Positions 1 to 10,116 of a DNA stretch of 64,000 bases are shown in pieces. The DNA lies in contig JACGZH010000006.1 of assembly GCA_014706385.1 (NCBI GenBank), positions 868,001 to 932,000 of the forward strand, in the 5' to 3' direction. The translations under genes and the position numbers were made by a program. Within the stretch, counting starts at the first letter, position 1, and the number at the start of each line of letters is the position of its first letter. This DNA comes from Phaffia rhodozyma (taxonomy: Eukaryota > Basidiomycota > Tremellomycetes > Cystofilobasidiales > Mrakiaceae). The notes under the pieces were generated by a model. The model was not told the DNA's origin. It made no database searches and saw only the letters and a program-made list of their open reading frames with translations.

Positions 1-836
1 TACTGGAAGCCCCTGAGACTTGCTTCGTTGAAAAAATGGGCCGAGAAGGCAAATATGTCGGCGAGAAGAGGTATTAAACCCGAGATAGAGGATAAGATAC
101 GGGCTGTCATTGTCGTTGGTCGTAAGTCTCTTCAACAACAAGCCATCTGAACAGAAATACCTATACTAGGTGATTGACTGTAAAGCCTGGTCATGTCTTT
201 TTTGTTTTATCCGTCTGACTCATTACACAAACAGCTACTCCCTCACCAAGACAACTTCTCTCCGCACAGATACATCTCTCCCTGCCCATCACCCGAATCA
301 CGACCTCCCTCACGTCGACTTCTCCGCTCTTCATCTCCCATTTCCACGATCTACAACAGTTGCCTCCGATGTCTGTTCCAACAACGCCCACATTTAACCC
401 GCGTGAGATCGCATTCACACCCAAATCTTCACAATCTTTCCAGAAGGGAACAACAAAGAACGTGGATTCGGTTGAATGGGAAGACGCAGCAGAAGAAGAC
501 CCGGTGTTAGTCGGCGCGCATACGGGACCGCCAGCTAGCAACATTGAGGTTCTGGTCAGAGAACTCGATGAAGACGTGTTTGAAGAAACCGGTGATATCG
601 AGGGAGTCGTCTGGATCAGAGGACCGACTGTTTTGGGTGGAACTCAAGACGAGAAAGGGTATGTCACTCTTCCTTTTTCGGTATTTATCCTAGCGCCAAC
701 ACCTTTTGGATCATATACTCATCGCCTGACTCTTTGCTCACTGACTGGTCTATCAAGTTGGACCAAGACCGCCCTACGCACTAGGGTCTTGAAGAACGGG
801 GCATTCTCTATGTTCCCTAGTCGACAAGCTTGGTAA
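1..836 (+). CDS. AMP-binding (acyl-CoA ligase-like) protein, 3' part
   Basis: This is the C-terminal portion of an adenylate-forming enzyme of the long-chain acyl-CoA synthetase type; the 5' end lies outside the window. Three exons read through: 1-121, 235-658 and 758-836, with GTAAGT and GTATGT donors and in-phase AG acceptors. Visible family features are the segment LSLPITRITTSLTSTSPLF near the start, the stretch VGAHTGPPASNIEVLVREL and the WIRGPTVLGG block typical of the region before the hinge of AMP-binding enzymes. The protein stops with LRTRVLKNGAFSMFPSRQAW, about where the TGD-type motif of the family lies. The usual C-terminal lid domain of roughly 100 residues with its catalytic lysine is therefore not encoded. 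Substrate cannot be read from this fragment. It is convergent with TIM21, only 131 bp away. Confidence 0.72.
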
Positions 837-967
837 AGTGAGGCGTCTTCTTTTGTAAGAAATTATGCATGGCGCGTGTGAAGGAATACACACACATATG
901 TATATACGTGTATATATATATCGCATACATATAAGAATAGCATTGAAGAACATGATTCCAAGCCCAT
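837..967. other. AT-rich convergent spacer
   Basis: The 131 bp between two convergent genes hold a (TA)n-like stretch with ACACACATATGTATATACG at about 888-925. It probably contains the 3' ends of both transcripts. No gene is seen. Confidence 0.5.
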
Positions 968-2544
968 TCACACAAGTCTCTTTGCGCCGAGCTCTTTTTC
1001 TTCTTTCTCCAATTCCAATCTAGCATCTTCCACCAGTCCAATAACGTCTTTTCTTGACGGTGCAAGACCGTCTGCTGTGTTTGATCCGAAGATGGAATCA
1101 AACCATGATGACTTGTTGTCCTCGACAGGGACAGAGAACGTGTATGGTCGAGAAGCACTCGATGAAGGAATGTAAACTTTCATAGACTTGAGTTCCAGTC
1201 GATGAGATTCAGAGTTCTAAAGATTATATGGACGCAAAAAAAAGAAGCTTTAGCTGCAGTCTCTAGGGAACAGAAAGTAAACAGGGAAGAACATGATCTC
1301 ACCTTTTCGCATACGACGTGACATTCCCCAGTCTGGAATTGTCCTACCGGAGGGAGACCTCGTTTCTTGACTACATCTATCACTCGTTCCCCTTTCTTCA
1401 ACCCAAACAAACTACCTAACCCCCAACCAGTCGAGCTCTTGTCCGCTGCTGTCTGAGGTAAAGCGAGTCTCTTGTCATCGCCTAACACAATCTCTTCATC
1501 CGATGAAATCCATCCATTCTCTTTCATGATCATTTGAGCGTCGCTTGCCAGCCGCTTAGTTTCCTTCCATCCCTTTTCTACCTGTTCAAGAGTCCAATCT
1601 CGCCAGCTACCCCACCAACCGGTATGAGACCGGAAGCTACCTTGTTCTTGACCTTCGACGAGAAAGATGAACGAGTGAGTTTCTCGACCTGTCCGTGGGT
1701 CGAGGTAGATGTTTGACGGAAACGAAGTCAGTCGATATCGAGATGAGGATGTTTGGGATCGAGAGGAAGGCGTGGTGGTGTGCGGAGGATGGTATGTGTA
1801 GGGGGGAAGGAGATAGTGCTTAAGCTGAAAAAAGTAGAAGGGGATGGCGATAAGCTACCAAGGAAGCATAGGCCTACCAACCGAGACAGAAGAAGAAACA
1901 TTCATAGACAAACCTCATCCTGTTCCTTTAGCTTGTCAACTGCTTTACCAAAGATGACTGTGGTCGAGTTAGGAGAGAATAACTCGGTCGAGACACTGAT
2001 GGCAATGATGAAGAACAACGACCCCCCCAGAGCGACAACGAGCAAATTGGAGCTGTTAGCTCCAACCCTGTACACTTTGGTTATGCAAAAAAAAGTGGTT
2101 TCAGGAGAAACCCAACGGAAATCAGTTTCTGTTGTCCAATAAGCTGCAAGGAGAACAACAGATGATCCTCCCTGCTTTCTCGATTCAATTTTCAAGATCA
2201 CAAGACATACGTTTGGACCCCCATCCAAGCTCTTTCCATGCTTTTCTTGGAGCCTGCCTTCTGAATGCGGATGTCCCTAAACCAGCTCCTATAGGATATG
2301 GACCAGCATGATAAGGAGCTCCCGTTCCGTCCTGGGTCAAGTTCGAGTTTGGATCCGGGGATCTGGGCTTGAACTCTTGTTGGACCCCTCGATTGGTGTA
2401 CAGCGGCGATCGCAAGGGGTCAGTTCGGTGGTTTCGCAGAGTTTTTGGAGCAGAAAATCGACCCAAGGGAACAGTAGATGATAGATATCGACGGAAGGAG
2501 TTTGATGTGACTGGATAAGCCATCTTGGGGAGTATAGTAGCCAT
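968..2544 (-). CDS. TIM21: TIM21-like subunit of the mitochondrial TIM23 presequence translocase
   Basis: The inferred role is the inner-membrane subunit of the TIM23 complex that contacts the TOM complex and helps sort preproteins. The first exon (2211-2544, first in-frame ATG at 2544) encodes a basic, serine-rich presequence (SNSFRRYLSSTVPLGRFSA). The next exon, from 2074 downward, encodes one membrane span (NLLVVALGGSLFFIIAISV) followed by TELFSPNSTTVIFGKAVDKL, the signature segment after the Tim21 transmembrane helix. The third exon gives the intermembrane-space domain (PYTYHPPH, a TGREThsfiFLVEGQ-like strand, TGECHVVCEK) and the last exon the C-terminus. The intron between exons 2 and 3 (about 1914 to 1818) is unresolved, because the obvious GTTTGT donor at 1913 is out of phase with the downstream frame. 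Family assignment rests on the membrane segment and its flanks. Confidence 0.72.
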
Positions 2545-2950
2545 GGTCGAAAGAACACTGGGCTCGGGTTCGTAAGATGTTGTGGTCGTATTCGTGGTCG
2601 TGGTGGTTGCTGACTTTTCCGGACTGACGCACGAACTTTGGTTACTAACCACTTTTCAGCGGATTGGACTGGACTTTGTACGTCCTGTGAGAGAATAGAT
2701 CTTTTGACGTCACGCTGATCTAAAGAGTCCATGTGCCAACACCATACATCCTGAGTAGGACCGGTTTCTTCTCTGTTACAGTTGTGTGAGGTAGAAGAAG
2801 AGGGAGAGGGCGCGCCAAGGTATCATATGAGAAACTACCTTGCATAACAATCACCATCTTACTCATCATGTAACACAGAAAGACGACGATACATGGATCC
2901 ATATAATCATTAATTTATGTACCACAGAATAATTAGAAGATAGTTCAAAT

Positions 2951-5563
2951 TTATCGAAGAGTGACAAGTCTGTGTTCAAGCAAATTCGCGACGCAACAGA
3001 AAGTCATTAGTAATCGAGCCCCAGAGAAACAAACGAGAATAGAAACAAAAAGACTTACTCCTCAGCACTGGTTGGGTCTGTGAGAACGTGGATAAAATAA
3101 AACAGTGATGAGCATAGACATCGATGTAAGGTGGCGAAGAAGGTTGAAGACAACACTCACGGATAGCGACCGTATCGTCCAAGTCTTTCTTGGTGGCTGT
3201 ACACACAGAAAAGAGGAAAGAGCGGATAAGTCTTGAGTGGATAGTGCTAAACACGTGAATGGAGAGAAGGAAGAACTCGAGAACGTACCTCCCATCTTGA
3301 CAGCAACTCCGATGAACTGCATCATCTCGTCACTACCCTCTCCAACGATATGCACACCAAGGATCTTCTCCTCAGGGAGGAGGCATACAAGCTTGTAAGC
3401 CGTAGGCGACTTGTGCGCCGGGTTGTCCAGCATAGCGTTGGACTAGATGATCACAAATCCGAGAGTGAGCTCGCCAGTCTCGATATCTATAGGAAAAAAA
3501 ACTCTCTAGATACGTACCATGCCGGTGAACTTGAACCACATGAGAGAGATTCATCGGGTAAGTATGCATGCCGCTTATTCTATCTAAAGAATATTTTGAG
3601 CTTAACTAATACCTTTGTCCTGTAGATCTTGATCTTGTCATCTCTGTACTTCTCCCTAGCTTCGGGCTCGGTCAATCCTACGGATCCAGCAGTAGGATGC
3701 CTGTTTAGAAAGTAATAACATTGTATTCTAGTCAGAAAGAATGATCCCGATGACGCGCACTCGAGATATTCAGAGACAGGACCTACGAGAAGACAACACT
3801 ATTGTTTTGGTTGGAATATATAGACAAACGAAAGCGGTCATATTGATCAACAAAGTCAATCCAATCATGAAGATTTAGTAAACAGGCGAAACTTACGAAG
3901 GAATATTGGTGTAGTCCAAGAATTCACCCTTGTACTTCTCTCCTCCGAACAATCGGTTTGAGAGCCTTCGACCAGCGGCGATAGCAACGGGAGTCAAGAG
4001 CGCCTTTCCTCCGACATCTCCAATGACAAAGATGTTGGGGACGTTGGAGACCTGGAACTTGTCAAACGGAATGTCTCCGTTCTCGACCTTCTTAACACCA
4101 ACGGCCTCGAGGTTGAGTTTTTCAGTCATAGAGTGTCGACCAATGGCCCAGAGGAGACAGTCGACCTCGACGGTCTTTCCAGAGTCGAGGTGAAGGGTAA
4201 GTGCACCAGAGGAGGTCTTCTCTACCTTCTTCACATTGGTCTGTTTGTGAACGTTGATACCGGTACCCTCTGTGGTACCAGATATATAGACGAGACATGC
4301 TCCAATACAATCAGCCTCTTGATCTCCGGGACATCAAGAGGCTAGAGACAAAGAGATAAAACTTACCAATGTGCTCAGTAAGAGTATCCTGAATGATAGG
4401 GTCGAAGGTTCGAAGAATCCTATCGTGTCTAATCATAATATGGGTCTCGGAACCAAGAGTATGGAAAATACCGGCCAACTCGACAGCGATGTATCCAGCT
4501 CCGACCACAGCCACTCGCTTGGGCTGCTCTTCGAGCTCGAAGAAGCCATCGGAGGTAATTCCGTGCTCGGCCCCCTCGATATCAGGGTAGGTGGGCTGCC
4601 CTCCGACTGCGATAATGATCTTATCTCCCTTAAGGCTGAATGTGTTCCCGTCCGGCCCCTTGACTTCAAGCTCGTTCTTGTTCTTGAAGCTCGCGTGGCC
4701 TTGGTACTCGTCCACGTGGTCCTTCTCGAGGTTCTTCTCATAGATCCCGTTGAGTCGGTGAATGTACGCATCTCGCTTAGTCTTGAGAGTGTTCCAGTCG
4801 AACGGAATGGGCTGTTCGGCAGGCGCGTCGGTCAGACCGGGAACTCGGAAACCATATGAGTGAGCGTTCTTGAGGTGCTCGGCAATATCGGCAGTGTACC
4901 ACATAATCTATTCAGTTAATAGTTACCAAAGTTTGAGACCAGATAAATATTCGATCAGGGCACGAAACAGAAGGGGTATGTAGGTAAATAGCACGAACCT
5001 TCTTGGGGACACAACCGACGTTGACGCAGGTTCTGAATGATATCAAGAGGAGGTATCCGGAAAGTGAGCAAGATTGAGACGCTTGGTTCATCGCTCATTC
5101 GTGTTGCATGAACTAAACATACCCTCCTAGTCGATGAGAAGCCTCAATGATGGCGACCTTGGCACCATACGAGGAAGCTCGTCGCTGAAACATAATGAAT
5201 TAGATTGAAGCCCGTTCTCAGATTATTTTTGATCGTTTCGACAAAAGGCATGCCTTTTCGACTCTGAACATGGTTATACTTACAGCAGAAGCAAGTCCTC
5301 CGGATCCTATAGTGTGTCAATAGACCAGGCATACGGGACAAGGCAAGTTTAAGAAACCCATCAGATGCATCAGCAGCAGGCTCTCAATCAGCAGCGCGAC
5401 GGCTTGGAGAAGAAATACTGACCTCCTCCGATGACCAAACTACAGATGTTCAAATATCAGTCCTCTAGATCTTTGATGGCAGAAGAAGGGAAGAAGGAAG
5501 AACTGCTTAGACTTACAGATCGTAGGAGTCTGTCTTGACGCTGTCTTTAGGGATAGGAGCCAT
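2951..5563 (-). CDS. GLR1: Glutathione reductase (NADPH)
   Basis: FAD-dependent disulfide oxidoreductase that regenerates GSH from GSSG with NADPH. Reading the minus strand from the ATG at 5563, exons encode [15 protein letters not shown], the FAD-binding [24 protein letters not shown] and the redox-active [12 protein letters not shown]. The NADPH-binding [15 protein letters not shown], the second FAD motif [23 protein letters not shown] and the dimer-interface end IHPTSAEELVTLR follow. The catalytic His-Pro and the Cys pair are intact. The terminal LVTLR sits on a small last coding exon (2951-2969). It is reached through a GTAAGT donor inside the last Glu codon and a TACTAATGAC-like branch site; without this splice the protein would stop after EE. 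At least ten exons, several under 60 nt. An in-frame upstream leader exon exists and is listed separately. Confidence 0.95.
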
Positions 5564-6002
5564 TTTGAAAACAGTGGTTGAGAAGTTTTGAACGAGCTAG
5601 AGCATGCCAAAGTTGTTCGCCAGACACAGAGAATCACATGCAGTGGATGATGAGTAATCAGATGCGGATAGACAGAGTTAGAAAGATTCTCGATCAGCAT
5701 TGATCCAAGGACAGAGGCAGATAGCCACTTACGGGTGCAGATCTTCGGACGACGGTGGACCGGATTGATTGCGAGAAGAAAGGTCTGAAAAGGAGTGAAA
5801 TGGTGGCGATGAGAACGGATGGAGAGAAGAAGAAACAGAAAGAGGCACGCTCGAGAAAAAAAGGAGGGTGTTTTTGATGAACGATGGGATGATGTATGCT
5901 GAGATGTAGGCGGCACTTTTGATATGGTCTCGATCGGCTGCGCATCGTTTCGCCTGTCAAACACCATTCCCGTCTTGATATCGTCATATACTCATCTTTC
6001 AT
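5564..6002 (-). other. Possible alternative 5' exons of GLR1 encoding a mitochondrial leader
   Basis: Upstream of the GLR1 ATG the frame stays open on the minus strand from an ATG at 6002 (others at 5987 and 5945) to a GTAAGT donor just after 5733, ending FFSQSIRSTVVRRSAP. An acceptor CTCTAG directly before 5596 continues in frame with LVQNFSTTVFK into MAPIPK. The resulting leader is rich in Arg and Ser and poor in acids near the junction, as in mitochondrial presequences. Glutathione reductase is known to be dual-targeted from one gene in other eukaryotes. Whether this is translated, or only 5' UTR with the cytosolic start used, cannot be told here; a CT-rich stretch ending TTTTCAG inside it could instead be an intron end. 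Confidence 0.45.
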
Positions 6003-6213
6003 TCATGTTTTGTCCAGCTCTTTGATGGATACAAGCAACACTTGATTCTAATCATTCTGGCAACAATGAAGACCGGCATATGTGCAGTATGCTTACTGAG
6101 AAAAGACAACAAGCAGACAGAAGAAGCGTTCTATAGCATTCAACTTAGTTCAAAACATAAGCGACGCGCGTAACTCGGACATCGATAACTGTGTATTGTA
6201 CATGAAACACAGC

Positions 6214-8451
6214 CTATCTCCCACTTAATGTGTTACCTCCCGATCCAGAGAGTTTTGCCCACGGGTCTACCGGCTTGTCATCCAGCGCGTTCTCGTCTTC
6301 CTTATTCGGTGGCTTGGGTGCCGCCGAGACAGGTCGGCCAGGTATAGGTGCGGGCGACGGAGCAGCCGAAGGACGAGTGGACGAATCAATGGATCCAGGG
6401 TTGGAAGACGACGACCAAGGGGCTCGACCAGATAAGGTCGCTCCTGCAGACACAAGGTTAGAGAATGCAGGTGTCTACAAAGAGTACGAGATAAAGACAT
6501 GATAAGCGTCAGTCAAACTCCATCAGATCCAAGGAGGCAAATGGAAAACCAGAGAAACATTCTGAAAAGCAGCGCGTACAGGTTCAGGCTTTGTCGAAGT
6601 GGATCCAGAAAGAGGAGTTGGAGCATTCGGATCGTATGCTTTGTAGGACCATCCAAAGAAGAGCTTGCCAGGAGGGAGATTTAGTGCGGAAGGCACTTTG
6701 TCAGTTGAACCAGACGCTAGAGATGAGGTAGGGATAAAGCGAGATTTGCTTTTTTTTTTTTTGAAGATAGACCAGGAGCATATGAGTTGAACGTTGTGTT
6801 GTTTTTTGTTGAGATGATCAAGAAGAAACAGAACCGCAAAAACAGGACATACTCTGTTCGATAGATTTTGGAGCCTTCGTCGACCTCCTCAATCTTTCTG
6901 GTTAGGCCTTTGCCTTTTGTCCTTCTGCCATTCAGAGTTCGTCCACCTCCAATGAAGGCTTCGAACGCGGCTTCAGCCTCAGCGTCTCCCGCGCCAGATA
7001 CTGATCCTGTGCGAGATGGGACAGTCGAATTGACATCGATGTTGAGCTTAGAGGCCATCGTCTCAACTGATTTTGGTGCCGGGGCCGCAGGCTCAACATA
7101 TCCTTTGGGTGTGTCGAAATCAACCTTTCGTTAGCGAGAAAATATCAGGATGTGTTAGCCTGCTGGTCTATATATGAACGTCTCAAACTTGTGAGCGAGA
7201 AGAATGATGGGGTTTACCTCCAGATCGGTGTCCTGACAAGAGATTCCAGGTCCAGCGGGCAAAGTCTCGATCACAAGAAATTCGAAGGCAATAGAATTGT
7301 ATGATATCGAGAATGTGTCTCCCTGAGTCAAGCATGAGAAGTTTCGAAGACAAGACTCGAGACTGAAAGTAATAGTATTTCGAGAAGGTCAGCTGACGAT
7401 CTGATAGAAAAAACAGACGCTCTAGGCAAGAGAACTCACACAGCTTTCGGGTCACTGACTTCCAAAAACTCTAGGTTCTGAGCCTGGATTTTAACATGCT
7501 TTCCCTTAGGAAGTCTAGCGCCAGTCACACGAATAGGATCTCCTTCTCGAAGCCTAAGGTCGGAAACAGTCACGTTACGAGATGTCAGCTATCGGGCTCT
7601 GTAGCGCACGTATATGTCTTCAACTCGCTCGACTGACCCCAACGTTCGCATCATCTTTGTAATTAAACCGGTAAGAAGTGAAAAGAGTCAGTCAGACCAA
7701 GTCTCAGATATTCTATAGTAGCGGTAGACGCATACCCAAGGGGGAAGATACACGACACCCTCCTCGGCGATAAACTCTAAGACCCCTGCATGGGTCTCCA
7801 GAGCAGCGGACCTAGGGTTCTGAAGATGGAAAGTCCACGGAGATTCGAGTTCCAAGTTGGCTATAGATACAAAATACAATTAGACTGGTTCTGTAGATAA
7901 TTGAACGAAGGTTCATGTTCCGTTCATCACCTACTTAATCGGGCCAGGGCAGAAGGCGGCATGATGACTTTCAGATCAAGGATCACAAAGGATAAGCTGT
8001 TGGTCAGAGACTTTCAAAGCTATAGGAGACATCATGTTTATCAACACTCACTTTTTCCTCCATGATTCAAATTGGCACGTTCAGATCTGGTGCTCATCAT
8101 CGCCGTCGAGTAGGCTTTGAAGTAGTCGTCATAAGCCGTCCTGTCATCATACGGTTAACCAACCAACGGCGTGGTGCTAACACAATTAGTGCAAGTCCAG
8201 AAGGAGCGGGTCCGCCGCCAACAGCAATGAAGTACGCACGGAGGAGGAGCAACTCCTATCCCACCCAGTCCACCCATACCTGCTAGCTGCTGGAAAAAGT
8301 TTCCTGTCGAATGTAATGGTTCAGAACGATGAGCCACGCATCGATCAATAGTGTTCATCTTCGATCGCACTGTGTATACGTGGAATCTGTGAAACTTACC
8401 TCCTCCAAAGCCACCACCTTGGGCTGCATCCGCATAGTTTGGATTGAACAT
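6214..8451 (-). CDS. UFD1: UFD1, Cdc48/p97 cofactor for ubiquitinated substrates
   Basis: Subunit of the Cdc48-Ufd1-Npl4 complex that extracts ubiquitinated proteins in ER-associated and nuclear degradation. The ATG at 8451 opens MFNPNYADAA, followed by a Gly/Gln linker. The core then reads TAYDDYFKAYSTAMM, IIMPPSALARL and LELESPWTFHLQNP. It continues with LETHAGVLEFIAEEGVVYLPPW, REGDPIRVTGARLPKGK and DTFSISYNSIAFEFLVIE, the double-psi barrel and its partner subdomain. The C-terminal half carries FEAFIGGGRTLNGRR, matching the family's partner-binding region, and LNLPPGKLFFGWSYKAYDPN. It ends NTLSGR at 6214. About eight exons with short introns. In tandem with the RPC9-like gene, whose stop lies 365 bp upstream of this ATG. 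Confidence 0.93.
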
Positions 8452-8815
8452 GTGATTGTGTTTAAGTAAACCAAATAAATCTATATGTAGGCCCGATGAA
8501 AGGAATGAAGAACGAGATCTGACGGGAAATAAGACAACGAAAGAAGCGGCGACGACGGGATGGTGAAGATGATGGTGCAGAAGGATAAACTGTCGAACAG
8601 AAACGGTGACGCTAGACTCCAGGTGGAAGGAAATATCACGTGACATTTATCTCGTTCTCTCTGCCTTCTTCCCAATTTCTTATCTCTTACTCTTGCTTGT
8701 CTGGATACACTTGCAACAGCCATAGTGCTGGACTGCTGGCAGCGATGATACTGGACAGTGTGCACACACATACGCTAGCTGATTGAGCAAGGCTCTCGGG
8801 GTGATTGGAAACACA
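8452..8815 (-). other. UFD1 upstream region
   Basis: These 364 bp separate the RPC9-like stop codon from the UFD1 ATG. They hold a purine/pyrimidine-skewed UFD1 leader and presumably the RPC9 3' end. No separate gene is seen. Confidence 0.4.
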
Positions 8816-9726
8816 TTAATCGGCAGCTTCGTCCAACTCGAAGCCCATATCCTCCCCCTGATCATCCATATCGCCGTACTCCATGGCTTCCAGATCATTG
8901 TACGCGTCTTCTTCAGCATCATCTACTACCGACTTCCCGTTGAGGTCGGCTGGCCTGGGCACAGGCGCATCAGGATTGGGTAGTGTTTGGGCTGCAGAGA
9001 GGGAAGCTTTAACGAGATCGAGAATGTGGGCAATCTCTTCTTCGTTCAACCGATCAAAGAGCTCTTCTACTACCTATTCAAAACAAAACCAACACTGTCA
9101 ATATAGATAACGACATGCTGTAGTGCTGAGATGAAAGCGGATGACAGATACAACTTACTGTGTAAAGTTCAACTGGTGTGCGTGGACTCAAGTCTGTGAT
9201 CTGTAGGATTTCTACCTGAGTGAACTTGCCTATGGCTTGGAGTGCATAGGATAGCTGCTGATTGCCTGCGAGGCTCTGCTTGGGTATTGACTGTTCTGCT
9301 GACGTGAAGTGTTCTATCGACTAGATTCCGTCGACAAGAGGTCGCTCAATACTGGCCATATTTTGCATGCGATATATGGAAAGGCAACGTAAGAGAAGAC
9401 AAACCGAGATGACCACTTGATATAACCCGAGCTGCTGATCTCTTCCAAACCACTTCTTTTCCAGTTCGGACGGCTCTTCTATCGGCGCTGTAGGGTCTTC
9501 TCTAGCACGGCTCGTACGCTCGTACCGCTTCCCATTGGCTTCGGCGATTAGGTCGAGTTCGGGCTTCAACGATTTCAAATGCTCTAATGCCTCACGGGCA
9601 GAGACGAAGGCGGTTCGGGGCTTGATAACCTTGATTGGGACGAGAGATAGGTTTGACTACCAGGTCAGGCATGCGTCTTGATTTGAACTGAACCTGCTGA
9701 AAGAGACGCGACGAACCTACCTCCAT
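8816..9726 (-). CDS. RNA polymerase III subunit RPC9/Rpc17-like (Rpb4-type domain)
   Basis: Small acidic-tailed protein resembling the Rpb4-type stalk subunit of RNA polymerase III. From the ATG at 9726 a two-codon first exon (ATG GAG then GTAGGT) splices to SNLSLVPIKVIKPRTAFVS, then AREALEHLKSLKPELDLIA. The diagnostic block is the helical segment LAGNQQLSYALQAIGKFTQ, then VEILQITDLSPRTPVELYTV and VEELFDRLNEEE. This matches the 'L..L.P....EL..IVEE.E.RL' pattern of the HRDC-like Rpb4/RPC9 domain. The C-terminus is a low-complexity acidic tail ending FELDEAAD. The N-terminal part is divergent and a little long for the family, so confidence is moderate. It is divergent from CCT4, with 390 bp between the two start codons. 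Confidence 0.65.
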
Positions 9727-10116
9727 GGTCTGTCAATCTAAGTTTCTTTGATGGTTTTTTTATCTTTTTGTTTAAATCACTCTGTGGAAATGTTAACCAA
9801 ACGTTCTCAACCCTGAAGAGTATCGAGAGATGCTGATGTGAATGCAAGAGGATGAAGAAGGGTTGATGATTCGAGTAAAGAAGAGAACAAAAATCTGGGC
9901 TAGAAACAACTTGCTAGGCGATTGAGGTTTAACCCTAGCTCCTGTTTGGTTACAGAAACCGTAACCAACGAGCGTAACAAGAAATCTCGCTGTCGGTTGA
10001 CTTTACAGTCCCTCCATCACCCAGGCCCAATTTCTTTCCTTCAGCTAGACCTACCATCCGTTGATCTCTTCTTATTCTCTTCTTTCTCCCCTTTTTTCCG
10101 TTTTAAATTCACCAGT
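9727..10116. promoter_or_regulatory. Bidirectional promoter region between RPC9-like gene and CCT4
   Basis: 390 bp lie between divergent start codons. The CCT4 side becomes strongly CT-rich (about 10020-10105), a common feature of fungal promoters and 5' leaders. No TATA box stands out and no separate gene is seen. Confidence 0.5.
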
